From positions 1-21,479 of the forward strand of contig DASVWH010000204.1 in assembly GCA_036389715.1 (NCBI GenBank): a stretch of DNA of 21,479 nt, read 5' to 3'. Within the stretch, counting starts at the first letter, position 1, and each line of letters begins with the position of its first letter. Positions 1 through 6,314 of the stretch are shown here, one piece after another. This stretch comes from DASVWH01 sp036389715. GTDB lineage: Bacteria; Acidobacteriota; Blastocatellia; Pyrinomonadales; Pyrinomonadaceae. A program made the position numbers and the translations under genes. A model generated the notes under the pieces. It saw nothing but the letters and a program-made list of their open reading frames with translations, was not told the DNA's origin and made no database searches.

Positions 1-562
1 CGCCGACGGCGCCCGCGCCCATGACGATTAAGGATTTCGGCACATCCTTCAGCTCCAAAATCTGATCCGAGTTGACGACCCTATCGCCGTCGACCTCAAA
101 ACCCGGGATGGGGCGGACGACAGAGCCCGTGGCGATGACGATGTTCTTCGTGTTGATTATTTCCTGCTGGCCGTCGTCACCCGTCACTTCGACACGGCCG
201 GGCAGGGCCAGCCGGCCCTTGCCTTTGAAGACCGTGATGGTGTTCTTCTTCATCAGGAACTCTATGCCCTTCGAGTTCTTGGTGACGACCCTCTCCTTGC
301 GCTTCTGCACGTCCGCGAAGGCGAGCTGAATGCCCGAAGCCTGGACGCCGAAATCGGCAGCGTGCTGCATCTGTTCGTAGACGTGCGCGGACATCAAAAG
401 CTGCTTGGTCGGGATGCAGCCGCGTAGCGTGCAGGTCCCGCCGAGCCGCTTGTCTTTTTCGACTATCGCCACCTTGAGGCCCAGCTGTGCCCCGCGTATC
501 GCCGCCACATAACCGCCCGGCCCGCTGCCGATCACCGTCACGTCAAACTGTTCCGTAGCCAA
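1..562 (-). CDS. lpdA: Dihydrolipoamide dehydrogenase (E3), N-terminal part, cut by window edge
   Basis: FAD-dependent pyridine nucleotide-disulfide oxidoreductase that reoxidises the lipoyl arms of 2-oxoacid dehydrogenase complexes (or the glycine cleavage system) with NAD+. About 187 codons are visible. They show the FAD-binding GSGPGG at residues 12-17, the redox-active C44-x4-C49 in GGTCTLRGCIPTK, the conserved IVIATGS segment, and the start of the second (NAD) GxGxxG fold as MGAGAVG right at the window edge. The start is a TTG at 560-562: no in-frame ATG fits, and GGGAG lies 9 nt upstream of the TTG. The gene is divergent from the rhodanese gene. The catalytic His-Glu dyad and dimer domain lie outside the window. 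Other family members (for example mercuric reductase) are less likely from the C-x4-C context, but the C-terminus would settle it. Confidence 0.9.
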   Translation of the reverse strand, partial: MATEQFDVTVIGSGPGGYVAAIRGAQLGLKVAIVEKDKRLGGTCTLRGCIPTKQLLMSAHVYEQMQHAADFGVQASGIQLAFADVQKRKERVVTKNSKGIEFLMKKNTITVFKGKGRLALPGRVEVTGDDGQQEIINTKNIVIATGSVVRPIPGFEVDGDRVVNSDQILELKDVPKSLIVMGAGAVG

Positions 563-589
563 GTCTGTTTTCTCCCTTCGGTCTGATGC

Positions 590-668
590 GGGGACGGGAG
601 ACAGGGACCGGCATCGGAGCAGCGCCTGTGCTTTAACCGACCCCTATCCCCTGTCTCCGGTTCCCGGA
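590..668. repeat. Heptad-phased inverted repeat between lpdA and rhodanese genes
   Basis: The left arm reads as 7-nt units of the type ACxGGRR (ACGGGAG, ACAGGGA). The right arm is the complementary set (CCCCTAT, CCCCTGT, CTCCGGT, TCCCGGA). The core GGAGACAGGG at 597-606 is perfectly complementary to CCCTGTCTCC at 649-658. It lies in the presumed 5' leader of lpdA, and is one of six such loci in the window. Confidence 0.6.
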
Positions 669-676
669 GAACAGCC

Positions 677-705
677 AGTATATGCGCTTTATCTGTGCTT
701 TTCCA
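677..705 (-). promoter_or_regulatory. Putative sigma70-type promoter for lpdA
   Basis: Read on the minus strand: TGGAAA (plus positions 700-705), 17-nt spacer, TATACT (677-682). It lies about 115 nt upstream of the TTG start and back-to-back with a TATAAT box on the plus strand. Four of six bases match the -35 consensus. Sequence match only. Confidence 0.35.
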
Positions 706-717
706 AAAGAGCGCCAT

Positions 718-723
718 TATAAT
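718..723 (+). promoter_or_regulatory. Consensus -10 box for the rhodanese gene
   Basis: A perfect TATAAT in GC-rich DNA about 70 nt upstream of the chosen rhodanese start. No good -35 hexamer is visible at 16-18 nt, so an activator or weak -35 would be needed. It implies that the possible upstream ATG at 682 precedes the transcription start and is not used. Confidence 0.4.
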
Positions 724-792
724 CGCTCGCGCAGCTTTCATCCACTCCGAGCGGCCGCGCTCGGAAGTTCAAACCCGGACGGAAGAGACCAA

Positions 793-1164
793 ATGAAGCA
801 TAATGAAGGATTCCTGAAACTGGTCGAAGAGGCCAAATCGCACATTCACGAGGTCAGCGTCGAACAGACGCGCGCCCGCCTGGCTTCGCTCGAAGCCGTG
901 TACCTCGTAGACGTGCGCGAAGATAATGAATGGGAGGCGGGCCGCGCCACCGGCGCACAGCACCTCGGCAAGGGCATCATCGAGCGCGACATAGAGCAGG
1001 CCATCCCCGACAAGCGCGCCGAAATCATCCTCTACTGCGGCGGCGGCTATCGCTCGGCGCTGGCGGCCGAAGCGCTCCAGCGGATGGGCTACACCAACGT
1101 CTATTCGATGGCCGGGGGCTGGAAGGCCTGGCTGGAGGCCGCCGCCCCGACCGAAGGCGGGTGA
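793..1164 (+). CDS. Single-domain rhodanese (sulfurtransferase)
   Basis: A 123-residue cytoplasmic rhodanese-like domain. The active-site loop is CGGGYRS with the persulfide-forming Cys at residue 82. The upstream VDVRE and downstream GGWKAWL motifs are typical of GlpE/PspE-type single-domain enzymes that move sulfur from thiosulfate or a persulfide carrier to an acceptor. I chose ATG 793 because GGAAGAG sits 6 nt upstream and the domain begins just after it. The reading frame is open upstream to an ATG at 682, but that stretch looks non-conserved and spans the -10 box. The roughly 25 residues before the domain are helical and charged. The physiological acceptor cannot be told from the sequence. 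Confidence 0.88.
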   Translation: MKHNEGFLKLVEEAKSHIHEVSVEQTRARLASLEAVYLVDVREDNEWEAGRATGAQHLGKGIIERDIEQAIPDKRAEIILYCGGGYRSALAAEALQRMGYTNVYSMAGGWKAWLEAAAPTEGG

Positions 1165-1225
1165 GCGAGAGAAACGCCGGGCGAGCGAGAGAAACGGAGC
1201 GCGACCGGCGGGCCGGGCGAGAGGC

Positions 1226-1256
1226 TTGCACAGGCGGGTGCAAGAGGCTGTATAAT
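1226..1256 (+). promoter_or_regulatory. Promoter with an inverted repeat over the -35 region, upstream of PilZ gene
   Basis: TTGCAC (1226-1231), 19-nt spacer, perfect TATAAT (1251-1256). An inverted repeat CTTGCAC / GTGCAAG (1225-1231 and 1238-1244, 6-nt centre) covers the -35 and half the spacer, as an operator or a small hairpin would. The predicted start near 1263 gives a leader of more than 300 nt before the PilZ gene. Confidence 0.45.
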
Positions 1257-1260
1257 CTAA

Positions 1261-1502
1261 GGCGCGCGTCCTGGAATAAGTTGACGATTAGGACTTTCTA
1301 TCTGAGACGCGCTCGCCTGCGGGCAGCCCCTTTGGCCGGGGCTTTGGCGGCGGTGCGGTGCGGGTGACGTGGATTAAAGGCTTTCGGGAAAGCGCCGCCG
1401 TGGCCCTCGCACCCGGAAGCGACGAGCCGGTTTTCTCACATTCTGCTTCTTCACTGCGGGCCTGACGTGGCTCGTACAGGACACTCACTCATGCCTTGCG
1501 CC
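1261..1502 (+). ncRNA. Candidate structured RNA or long structured leader of the PilZ gene
   Basis: This is the bulk of a 414-nt stretch (1165-1578) without a convincing gene. Starting right after the promoter, complementary segments nest in order: GGCGC 1261-1265 with GCGCC 1498-1502; GTCCTG 1268-1273 with CAGGAC 1477-1482; GCTCG 1311-1315 with CGAGC 1423-1427; CGGG 1320-1323 with CCCG 1412-1415. Inside these are two hairpins, AGCCCC/GGGGCT (1325-1343) and GGCGGCG/CGCCGCC (1346-1352 with 1393-1399). The nested closing stem with internal loops loosely recalls 6S RNA, but I see no feature that identifies a known family. It could equally be an mRNA leader. 1503-1578 holds nothing I can name. 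Confidence 0.25.
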
Positions 1503-1578
1503 CAGAGTTACAAGCATGTGATTTATCGGTGGCCTGAGCTTTAACGGCTCTTAAGCTGCTTGGACGGGTGCTCAACCT

Positions 1579-1965
1579 ATGTGGGAATTTAGCGACAACC
1601 GCGCGGCTCCTCGATACAAAGCGCGTCTCTTATGCCGCATCTCGACGCCGAATGCCGGGCTGGCCGACGAGAGCGCGGGCGGTCCTGGGACCATGACGGG
1701 CTACACGCGCGACCTGAGCACGTCCGGCCTGGCCATCATCCTCTCGACTTTCGTCATCGGCCACCGCTCGCTGAGAGACTTTGAGACGCTCCTCGTCCAA
1801 CTGGAACTGCCCACCGGCCACGTCGAAGTAGAGGCCAGCCCCGTCCGCATCCAGCGCCTCGACAGAGAGGACAAGGACGAGGGATACCTCGTCGGCCTGC
1901 GCATCACGAAACACAACGACAGCGTCCGCGAGCGCCTCGAAAGATTCCTCTACACGCTCGGCTGA
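1579..1965 (+). CDS. PilZ domain protein (putative c-di-GMP receptor)
   Basis: A 128-residue single PilZ domain. PilZ domains bind cyclic di-GMP and pass the signal to motility, secretion or polysaccharide machinery. Both ligand motifs are visible: an RxxxR at residues 12-16 (RYKAR; R8-x3-R12 overlaps it) and D45-x-S47-x-x-G50 (DLSTSG), followed by the beta-barrel strands and a final amphipathic helix (RERLERFLYTL). No partner domain is fused and no cyclase or phosphodiesterase lies nearby, so the target is unknown. The Shine-Dalgarno is weak (GGACGGG about 10 nt upstream). The long leader carries its own promoter and possible RNA structure, so expression may be controlled after transcription starts. 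Confidence 0.85.
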   Translation: MWEFSDNRAAPRYKARLLCRISTPNAGLADESAGGPGTMTGYTRDLSTSGLAIILSTFVIGHRSLRDFETLLVQLELPTGHVEVEASPVRIQRLDREDKDEGYLVGLRITKHNDSVRERLERFLYTLG

Positions 1966-2007
1966 AGGGCCGTCAGCAAGCACTCTTTCCGCCAGATTCG
2001 CCAGCCT

Positions 2008-2079
2008 GCCAGAGAGAGGACACGGAAGGAATGCTGGCGAAGGGCGTATCAAAGCTCTGGCCGGGCCTGCCGTGTCCTC
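2008..2079 (+). terminator. Perfect inverted repeats downstream of the PilZ gene, possible terminator or alternative fold
   Basis: Within the 309-nt gap 1966-2274, GAGGACACGG (2016-2025) is perfectly complementary to CCGTGTCCTC (2070-2079), followed by AAACTTTTATT. A second pair, GCCAGAG (2008-2014) and CTCTGGC (2055-2061), interleaves with the first, so only one can form as a simple hairpin unless a pseudoknot forms. The large loop makes a classic terminator doubtful. The rest of the gap holds the probable fumC promoter and nothing else I recognise. Confidence 0.35.
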
Positions 2080-2146
2080 AAACTTTTATTGCGTTGTAAG
2101 GATTTCCGCTGGTTCGATCGCCGCCAGGTCTTCTGCTCCCGTCTCG

Positions 2147-2176
2147 CTGACGCGGCGCGGGGCTAGGGTGTACAAT
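2147..2176 (+). promoter_or_regulatory. Putative fumC promoter
   Basis: CTGACG (2147-2152), 18-nt spacer, TACAAT (2171-2176), about 100 nt upstream of the fumC start. The match to sigma70 consensus is fair. No operator is evident. Confidence 0.35.
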
Positions 2177-2274
2177 TAATCGCAGGGACGGCTCTTAATC
2201 AAACTTCAGGGCGCGGCGGCTCCGCGAGAGGGCGGGGCGCGGGCCCGCTAGACGAAAAAAGGACTGGCACTTTT

Positions 2275-3696
2275 ATGGCACTGGAAGCGATGAAGCAGGG
2301 GACCGAGAAGGCGGCGGGGATGCGCACGGAGACGGATTCGATGGGCGAGATAGCGGTTCCGTCCGACAGGTATTACGGGGCGCAGACGCAACGCTCGCTG
2401 ATTCATTTCGACATCGGCGACGACACTATGCCGCGCGAGATGATACGCGCCCTCGGGGTCTTGAAGAAGGCCGCCGCGCTCGTCAACGAGGAGTTGGGCA
2501 AGCTGGCCGCGGACAAGGCCGAGTTGATCGTCCGCGCGGCCGACGAGGTGATAGATGGCAGGCTCGACGAGCATTTCCCGCTGCGCGTCTGGCAGACGGG
2601 CAGCGGCACGCAGACCAATATGAACGCCAACGAGGTCATCTCCAACCGCGCCATAGAACTCGCAGGCGGAGTGATGGGCAGCAAGCAGCCCGTGCACCCG
2701 AACGATCACGTCAACATGTCGCAGTCCTCCAACGATACTTTCCCGACCGCCATGCACATCGCCGCCGCCGAGCAGCTCAACCGGCTCATCCCGGTCGTAG
2801 AGGGGCTCCGGGAGGCCATCAACGCCAAGGCCGTGGAGTTCGCCGATGTCGTCAAGATCGGCCGGACGCACCTCCAGGACGCCACGCCGCTGACGGTCGG
2901 GCAGGAGATGTCCGGCTGGGCCAGCCTGCTCGAACGCGACACGGAGAGGCTGCGATTGGTCCTGCCCGGACTCTATGACCTGGCCATCGGGGGCACTGCC
3001 GTCGGCACGGGTCTCAACTCGCACCCGGAGTTCGGCGAGCGCGCCGCCGCCAAGATCGCGGAGTTGACGGGCTTGCCGTTTAAGTCGCACCCGAACAAGT
3101 TCGCCGCGCTTTCGGCGCACGACGAGCTGGTCTTCGCCAGCGGCGCGCTCAAGACGCTCGCCGGGTCGCTGATGAAGATTGCCAACGACATTCGCTGGCT
3201 GGCGTCGGGGCCGCGCGCCGGACTGGGCGAGCTGATTCTGCCGGAGAACGAGCCCGGCTCTTCCATCATGCCGGGCAAGGTCAACCCGACGCAGAGCGAG
3301 GCGATGACGATGGTCGCCGTCCAGGTCTTCGGCAACGATGCCGCCATCGGCTTCGCTGGCTCGCAGGGTAACTTCGAGCTCAACGTCTTTAACCCTGTGA
3401 TGATTCATAACCTGCTCCACTCGATTCGACTGCTCCATGATGCCTGCCGCAGCTTCGTCGAGCATTGCGTCGTCGGGATAGAGCTTAACCGCGCGCGCAT
3501 TGACGAGCACCTGCGCAACTCCCTGATGCTCGTCACGGCACTGAACCCGCACATCGGCTACGACAACGCGGCCAAGATCGCCAAGCACGCTCACCGCAAG
3601 GGCATCTCCCTGCGCGAGTCCGCCATCGAACTCGGCCTCCTGACCGGCGAGCAGTTTGACCTCTACCTCAAGCCCGAAGAGATGACCAGGCCGTGA
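2275..3696 (+). CDS. fumC: Class II fumarate hydratase
   Basis: Iron-independent tetrameric fumarase, interconverting fumarate and L-malate in the TCA cycle. The length of 473 residues is close to the usual 460-470. Visible family landmarks are TGSGTQTNMN, the HPNDHVN/SQSSND segment, H199 in GRTHLQDATP (the conserved active-site-region His) and the signature GSSIMPGKVNP with its catalytic serine loop at residues 328-338. The conserved core starts at MRTETDSMGEI (residue 16), so ATG 2320 is an alternative start. I kept ATG 2275 because AAAGGAC lies about 12 nt upstream. It sits between the PilZ gene and nadA with its own spacers, so it is probably transcribed separately. Confidence 0.96.
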   Translation: MALEAMKQGTEKAAGMRTETDSMGEIAVPSDRYYGAQTQRSLIHFDIGDDTMPREMIRALGVLKKAAALVNEELGKLAADKAELIVRAADEVIDGRLDEHFPLRVWQTGSGTQTNMNANEVISNRAIELAGGVMGSKQPVHPNDHVNMSQSSNDTFPTAMHIAAAEQLNRLIPVVEGLREAINAKAVEFADVVKIGRTHLQDATPLTVGQEMSGWASLLERDTERLRLVLPGLYDLAIGGTAVGTGLNSHPEFGERAAAKIAELTGLPFKSHPNKFAALSAHDELVFASGALKTLAGSLMKIANDIRWLASGPRAGLGELILPENEPGSSIMPGKVNPTQSEAMTMVAVQVFGNDAAIGFAGSQGNFELNVFNPVMIHNLLHSIRLLHDACRSFVEHCVVGIELNRARIDEHLRNSLMLVTALNPHIGYDNAAKIAKHAHRKGISLRESAIELGLLTGEQFDLYLKPEEMTRP

Positions 3697-3698
3697 AG

Positions 3699-3714
3699 CG
3701 CCCGGAACCGGGCG
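3699..3714 (+). terminator. Short GC hairpin just after fumC
   Basis: CGCCCG, loop GAAC, CGGGCG, starting 3 nt after the fumC stop codon. The stem is strong but there is no T-run after it, so it may be a Rho-dependent or 3'-stabilising hairpin instead of an intrinsic terminator. Confidence 0.4.
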
Positions 3715-3967
3715 TCCGAACCCGGCGGGCTGCGCGTCCTGCCAGCACGCTTTTCTGCATCTTGCGGGTTCGTTTTCGCATCTAAATCTGGACGGGCGGG
3801 GCTACAAGAATCAGGTCGCGCCCGGGCGGGAAGAGAAGGGGCCGCGGCGCTGTTTGCTCGCTTGCGCTTCTTTTCTCAAAGTGAGATAGTTTCGGGCTTG
3901 GCGCGCGGCTCTCCGTCAGCCACCGGGCAGAGAGAGCACCAGCTGGCAGGCGCGCCGGAGGATAAGC

Positions 3968-5080
3968 ATGAACGTTCTGGATTTTGAGACTAAAGCTCCT
4001 GCGCTCGAAGATTACTTTCGCGTCTCGGATGCGGAGCTGACCGAGAGAATCAACAGCGCGCGGCGCGAGCTCGGAGAGCGGCTGGTGATTTTGGGCCACC
4101 ATTACCAGCGCGATGATGTCATCTGCCACGCCGATTTTACGGGCGATTCGTTTAAGCTGGCGAAGCTGGCCGCCGAGCGCCCGCGCACAGAGTTCATAGT
4201 CTTTTGCGGCGTTCACTTCATGGCCGAATCCGCCGACATTCTCAAGCCGGGCGCGCAGCAGGTGATTCTGCCTGACCTCGGCGCGGGCTGCTCTATGGCC
4301 GACATGGCTTCGGCCGAGCAGGTCGAAGACGCCTGGGAACAGCTGCGGGCCATCGGTCTCCACGACGAGTTCAAGGTCATGCCGATTACCTACATGAACT
4401 CGACGGCCGCGATCAAGGCTTTCTGCGGGCGCAACGGCGGCATCGTCTGTACTTCGTCAAACGCCGTCCCGCTCTTTGAAAAGAGCCTCCGCGAAGCCGA
4501 CAAGCTCTTCTTCTTCCCGGACCAGCACCTCGGGCGTAACACGGGCGTCAAGTTCGGCATCCCGCTCGATGAGATGGTCGTCTGGGACCCGTTCAAGGAG
4601 CTTGGCGGGAATACGGAGGAGGAGCTGCGCCGCGCCCGGCTGATTCTCTGGAAGGGCCACTGCTCCGTTCATGGCCGCTTCAAGCCCTGGCACGTCGAAC
4701 AGGTCCGCGCCGAAGTGCCCGGCATCAAGGTCCTGGTGCATCCCGAATGCGTTTACGAAGTCGTCCGGCAGAGCGACCTCAACGGCTCGACCGAGTTCAT
4801 CATCAAGACGCTCGAAGAAGCGCCCGCGGGCTCGAAGTGGGCTATCGGGACAGAAGTCAACCTCGTCAATCGTCTCATCCAGCGTTTTCCGAACAAGCAC
4901 ATTCAACTGCTCGCGCCCGACCTCTGCATGTGCGCGACGATGTATCGCATCGCGCCGCAGAACCTGGCCTGGGTGCTCGAATCCCTGCTGGCCGGAGAGG
5001 TCGTCAACCGGATTAGCGTGCCGCAGGAGACGGCCCGCGATGCCCGCGTCGCCCTCGACCGGATGCTGGCGATTAAATAG
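3968..5080 (+). CDS. nadA: Quinolinate synthase A
   Basis: NadA condenses iminoaspartate (from L-aspartate oxidase) with dihydroxyacetone phosphate to give quinolinate for NAD biosynthesis, using an oxygen-sensitive 4Fe-4S cluster. The protein is 370 residues, the long form like that of Bacillus. The Cys spacing C108 (GAGCSMADM), C232 (GHCSVHG) and C320 (DLCMC) matches the three cluster ligands of that form. Other conserved pieces are LGHHYQRDDV, DFTGDS, CTSSNA, FFPDQHLGRNT and HPEC. ATG 3968 has GGAGG 6 nt upstream. nadB and nadC are not in the window. The 271-nt spacer before it holds a small palindrome, TCTCA-AAG-TGAGA, but I cannot assign it to a NAD regulator. A ferredoxin gene follows 91 nt downstream. 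Confidence 0.96.
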   Translation: MNVLDFETKAPALEDYFRVSDAELTERINSARRELGERLVILGHHYQRDDVICHADFTGDSFKLAKLAAERPRTEFIVFCGVHFMAESADILKPGAQQVILPDLGAGCSMADMASAEQVEDAWEQLRAIGLHDEFKVMPITYMNSTAAIKAFCGRNGGIVCTSSNAVPLFEKSLREADKLFFFPDQHLGRNTGVKFGIPLDEMVVWDPFKELGGNTEEELRRARLILWKGHCSVHGRFKPWHVEQVRAEVPGIKVLVHPECVYEVVRQSDLNGSTEFIIKTLEEAPAGSKWAIGTEVNLVNRLIQRFPNKHIQLLAPDLCMCATMYRIAPQNLAWVLESLLAGEVVNRISVPQETARDARVALDRMLAIK

Positions 5081-5171
5081 TCAATCACGGAATCGTGTGC
5101 ACAGCGTCGAGAACAAATGGTTGGTCTCTCCGTGCTGCGCCGGACCGAGAGGAACAGGGAGGAAGCGTTTA

Positions 5172-5402
5172 GTGGCTGACCCGAATGACCGGGTGGCGGA
5201 GAATGCCCTCGGCACATACTACGTTGACTCACAGTGCATAGACTGCGACGTTTGCCGGGATACCGCGCCGGATAATTTCACACGCTCGGACAATCACGGC
5301 TATTCGTTCGTCTATAAGCAGCCGACGACCGCTGAAGAGCGAGAGCTGTGCGACGAAGCCCTCTCGGCCTGCCCCGTCGAAGCTATCGGCAATGACGGCT
5401 AA
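5172..5402 (+). CDS. Small single-cluster 4Fe-4S ferredoxin
   Basis: A 76-residue soluble electron carrier. Cluster ligands are C22-x2-C25-x2-C28 plus C67-P68 near the C-terminus (ACPVEAIG). The second cluster of 2[4Fe-4S] ferredoxins is absent, and an extra C60 is present. Acidic residues dominate, as usual for ferredoxins. The start is GTG 5172, chosen because GGGAGGAAG lies just upstream and because the reading frame before it is unlike any ferredoxin. It lies 91 nt after nadA on the same strand and could be co-transcribed. NadA's Fe-S cluster makes a functional link possible but unproven. The Rieske gene converges on it with a 148-nt gap that holds only a small GCAGC/GCTGC hairpin. Confidence 0.88.
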   Translation: MADPNDRVAENALGTYYVDSQCIDCDVCRDTAPDNFTRSDNHGYSFVYKQPTTAEERELCDEALSACPVEAIGNDG

Positions 5403-5550
5403 AGAGGAGAACGCGGCAGGCAGCTCTACAAGGCAGCGCCGCTGCATGGATTCCTGCTCCTGGTAACTCTCGCTCGAAGCCTTCTAAAGCGTCCGACCCA
5501 CTTCCGGCCCCGCCAGCTTACAGCCACTCGCGCCCTCCGGCTCCTGAGAG

Positions 5551-5904
5551 TCAAATCAGGATTTTTATCCACCCGTCCTCGATCACGACCTGGTAAGATT
5601 CGACCGCGCTCGCGTTGGTCAGGCACCGGCCCGTGCGCAGGTCGAAGCGCCAGCCGTGCCAGTCGCATTCGACCGCGTGGCCGCAGAGCCTGCCGTCGGC
5701 CAGCGGCGCGCCCTTGTGCGGGCAGAAGTTTTCGATGGCGTAGAACTCGCCGCCGACGTTGTAGAGCGCCAGCTCCGTGCCGTTCAACAGCTCTACGGTC
5801 GCGCCGCGGCCCGGCGGCACGTCTTCGACACGGCCGACCCTGACCTTTTCGCCCGTGCGCTCCGGTCTCTTGAATTTGCCGAACCTGGGATTCTCTGGCT
5901 GCAC
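5551..5904 (-). CDS. Rieske 2Fe-2S protein (ferredoxin/NirD type)
   Basis: A 117-residue soluble Rieske domain. The 2Fe-2S ligands are C61-x-H63 (CPHKGAPL) and C80-x2-H83 (CDWHGW), the two boxes found in dioxygenase ferredoxins and NirD. No signal peptide or membrane segment is visible, so it is not the cytochrome bc1 type. The start is GTG at 5904, with AGGA 7 nt upstream; no ATG fits the frame. No oxygenase or nitrite reductase subunit is nearby, so its partner is unknown. It converges with the 4Fe-4S ferredoxin, giving two small Fe-S carriers side by side. Confidence 0.88.
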   Translation of the reverse strand: MQPENPRFGKFKRPERTGEKVRVGRVEDVPPGRGATVELLNGTELALYNVGGEFYAIENFCPHKGAPLADGRLCGHAVECDWHGWRFDLRTGRCLTNASAVESYQVVIEDGWIKILI

Positions 5905-6118
5905 CGGGGCATCCTAGCAAATGGCCCGCTCTCTGGCTAACGGCGCGCAGTTCCCTGCGCGCAACCGGAGGGGCGCACCGGCTGTTTATCGAGAGGAATC
6001 ACAGGTAGAGACGAAACGGCTTTCGCTGATGGCGCGCAGTGTCGGCGCTGGTCGCACGCTTTCCGGCACAGGCTGCGGCCCGCGAGTTATCCGTCAAAGG
6101 GCACTGCACCCGCCCGCA

Positions 6119-6147
6119 CTGGCAATCTTTCTTGAAGCGAGTATAAT
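6119..6147 (+). promoter_or_regulatory. Promoter of the CBS-domain gene
   Basis: CTGGCA (6119-6124), 17-nt spacer, perfect TATAAT (6142-6147). It gives a leader of about 160 nt before ATG 6315. Confidence 0.55.
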
Positions 6148-6168
6148 TCCCTCACGTTCCCCTGAATG

Positions 6169-6187
6169 GTAATAAATAGTAATAAAT
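6169..6187. repeat. AT-rich 10-nt direct repeat in the CBS gene leader
   Basis: GTAATAAATA followed directly by GTAATAAAT. It is conspicuous because surrounding DNA is strongly GC-rich. It lies about 20-40 nt downstream of the -10 box, so it may be a regulator site or an unstructured leader element. Confidence 0.5.
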
Positions 6188-6314
6188 CCGGCGACGGCCC
6201 GGCCGGTTGTGGCGGCCGGAAACGCGCCCCACTCTCGCCTTCGTCTGCTTTCCCGGCGCAGCGCAGAGAGACATAGTCGAAATCTTATCGGTCGAGTAGC
6301 CAGGGAGGAGAATC

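Larger units (their letters stand above)
5905..6314. other. 410-nt divergent intergenic region between Rieske and CBS genes
   Basis: Holds the CBS gene promoter (6119-6147), an AT-rich direct repeat (6169-6187), and a GC hairpin CCGGCC/GGCCGG near 6197-6220. No protein-coding stretch with a plausible start and ribosome site is apparent. The promoter for the leftward Rieske gene must also be here, but I could not pick one. Confidence 0.6.

Noticed and set aside
682..792. Longer N-terminus for the rhodanese (ATG 682)
   Set aside because: The extension spans the TATAAT box, is unlike rhodaneses, and ATG 793 has a good ribosome site.
2101..2130. GGTTCGATC resembling a tRNA T-loop
   Set aside because: Flanking bases do not form a T-stem and there is no acceptor, D or anticodon arm in the right places.
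2248..3594. Long minus-strand frame opposite fumC
   Set aside because: The fumarase match on the plus strand is unambiguous; the opposite frame is open only because of GC-rich codon use.
5426..5920. Longer minus-strand reading frame over the Rieske gene
   Set aside because: It is out of frame with the Rieske motifs and very Arg-rich, as expected for an antisense or shifted frame in GC-rich DNA.
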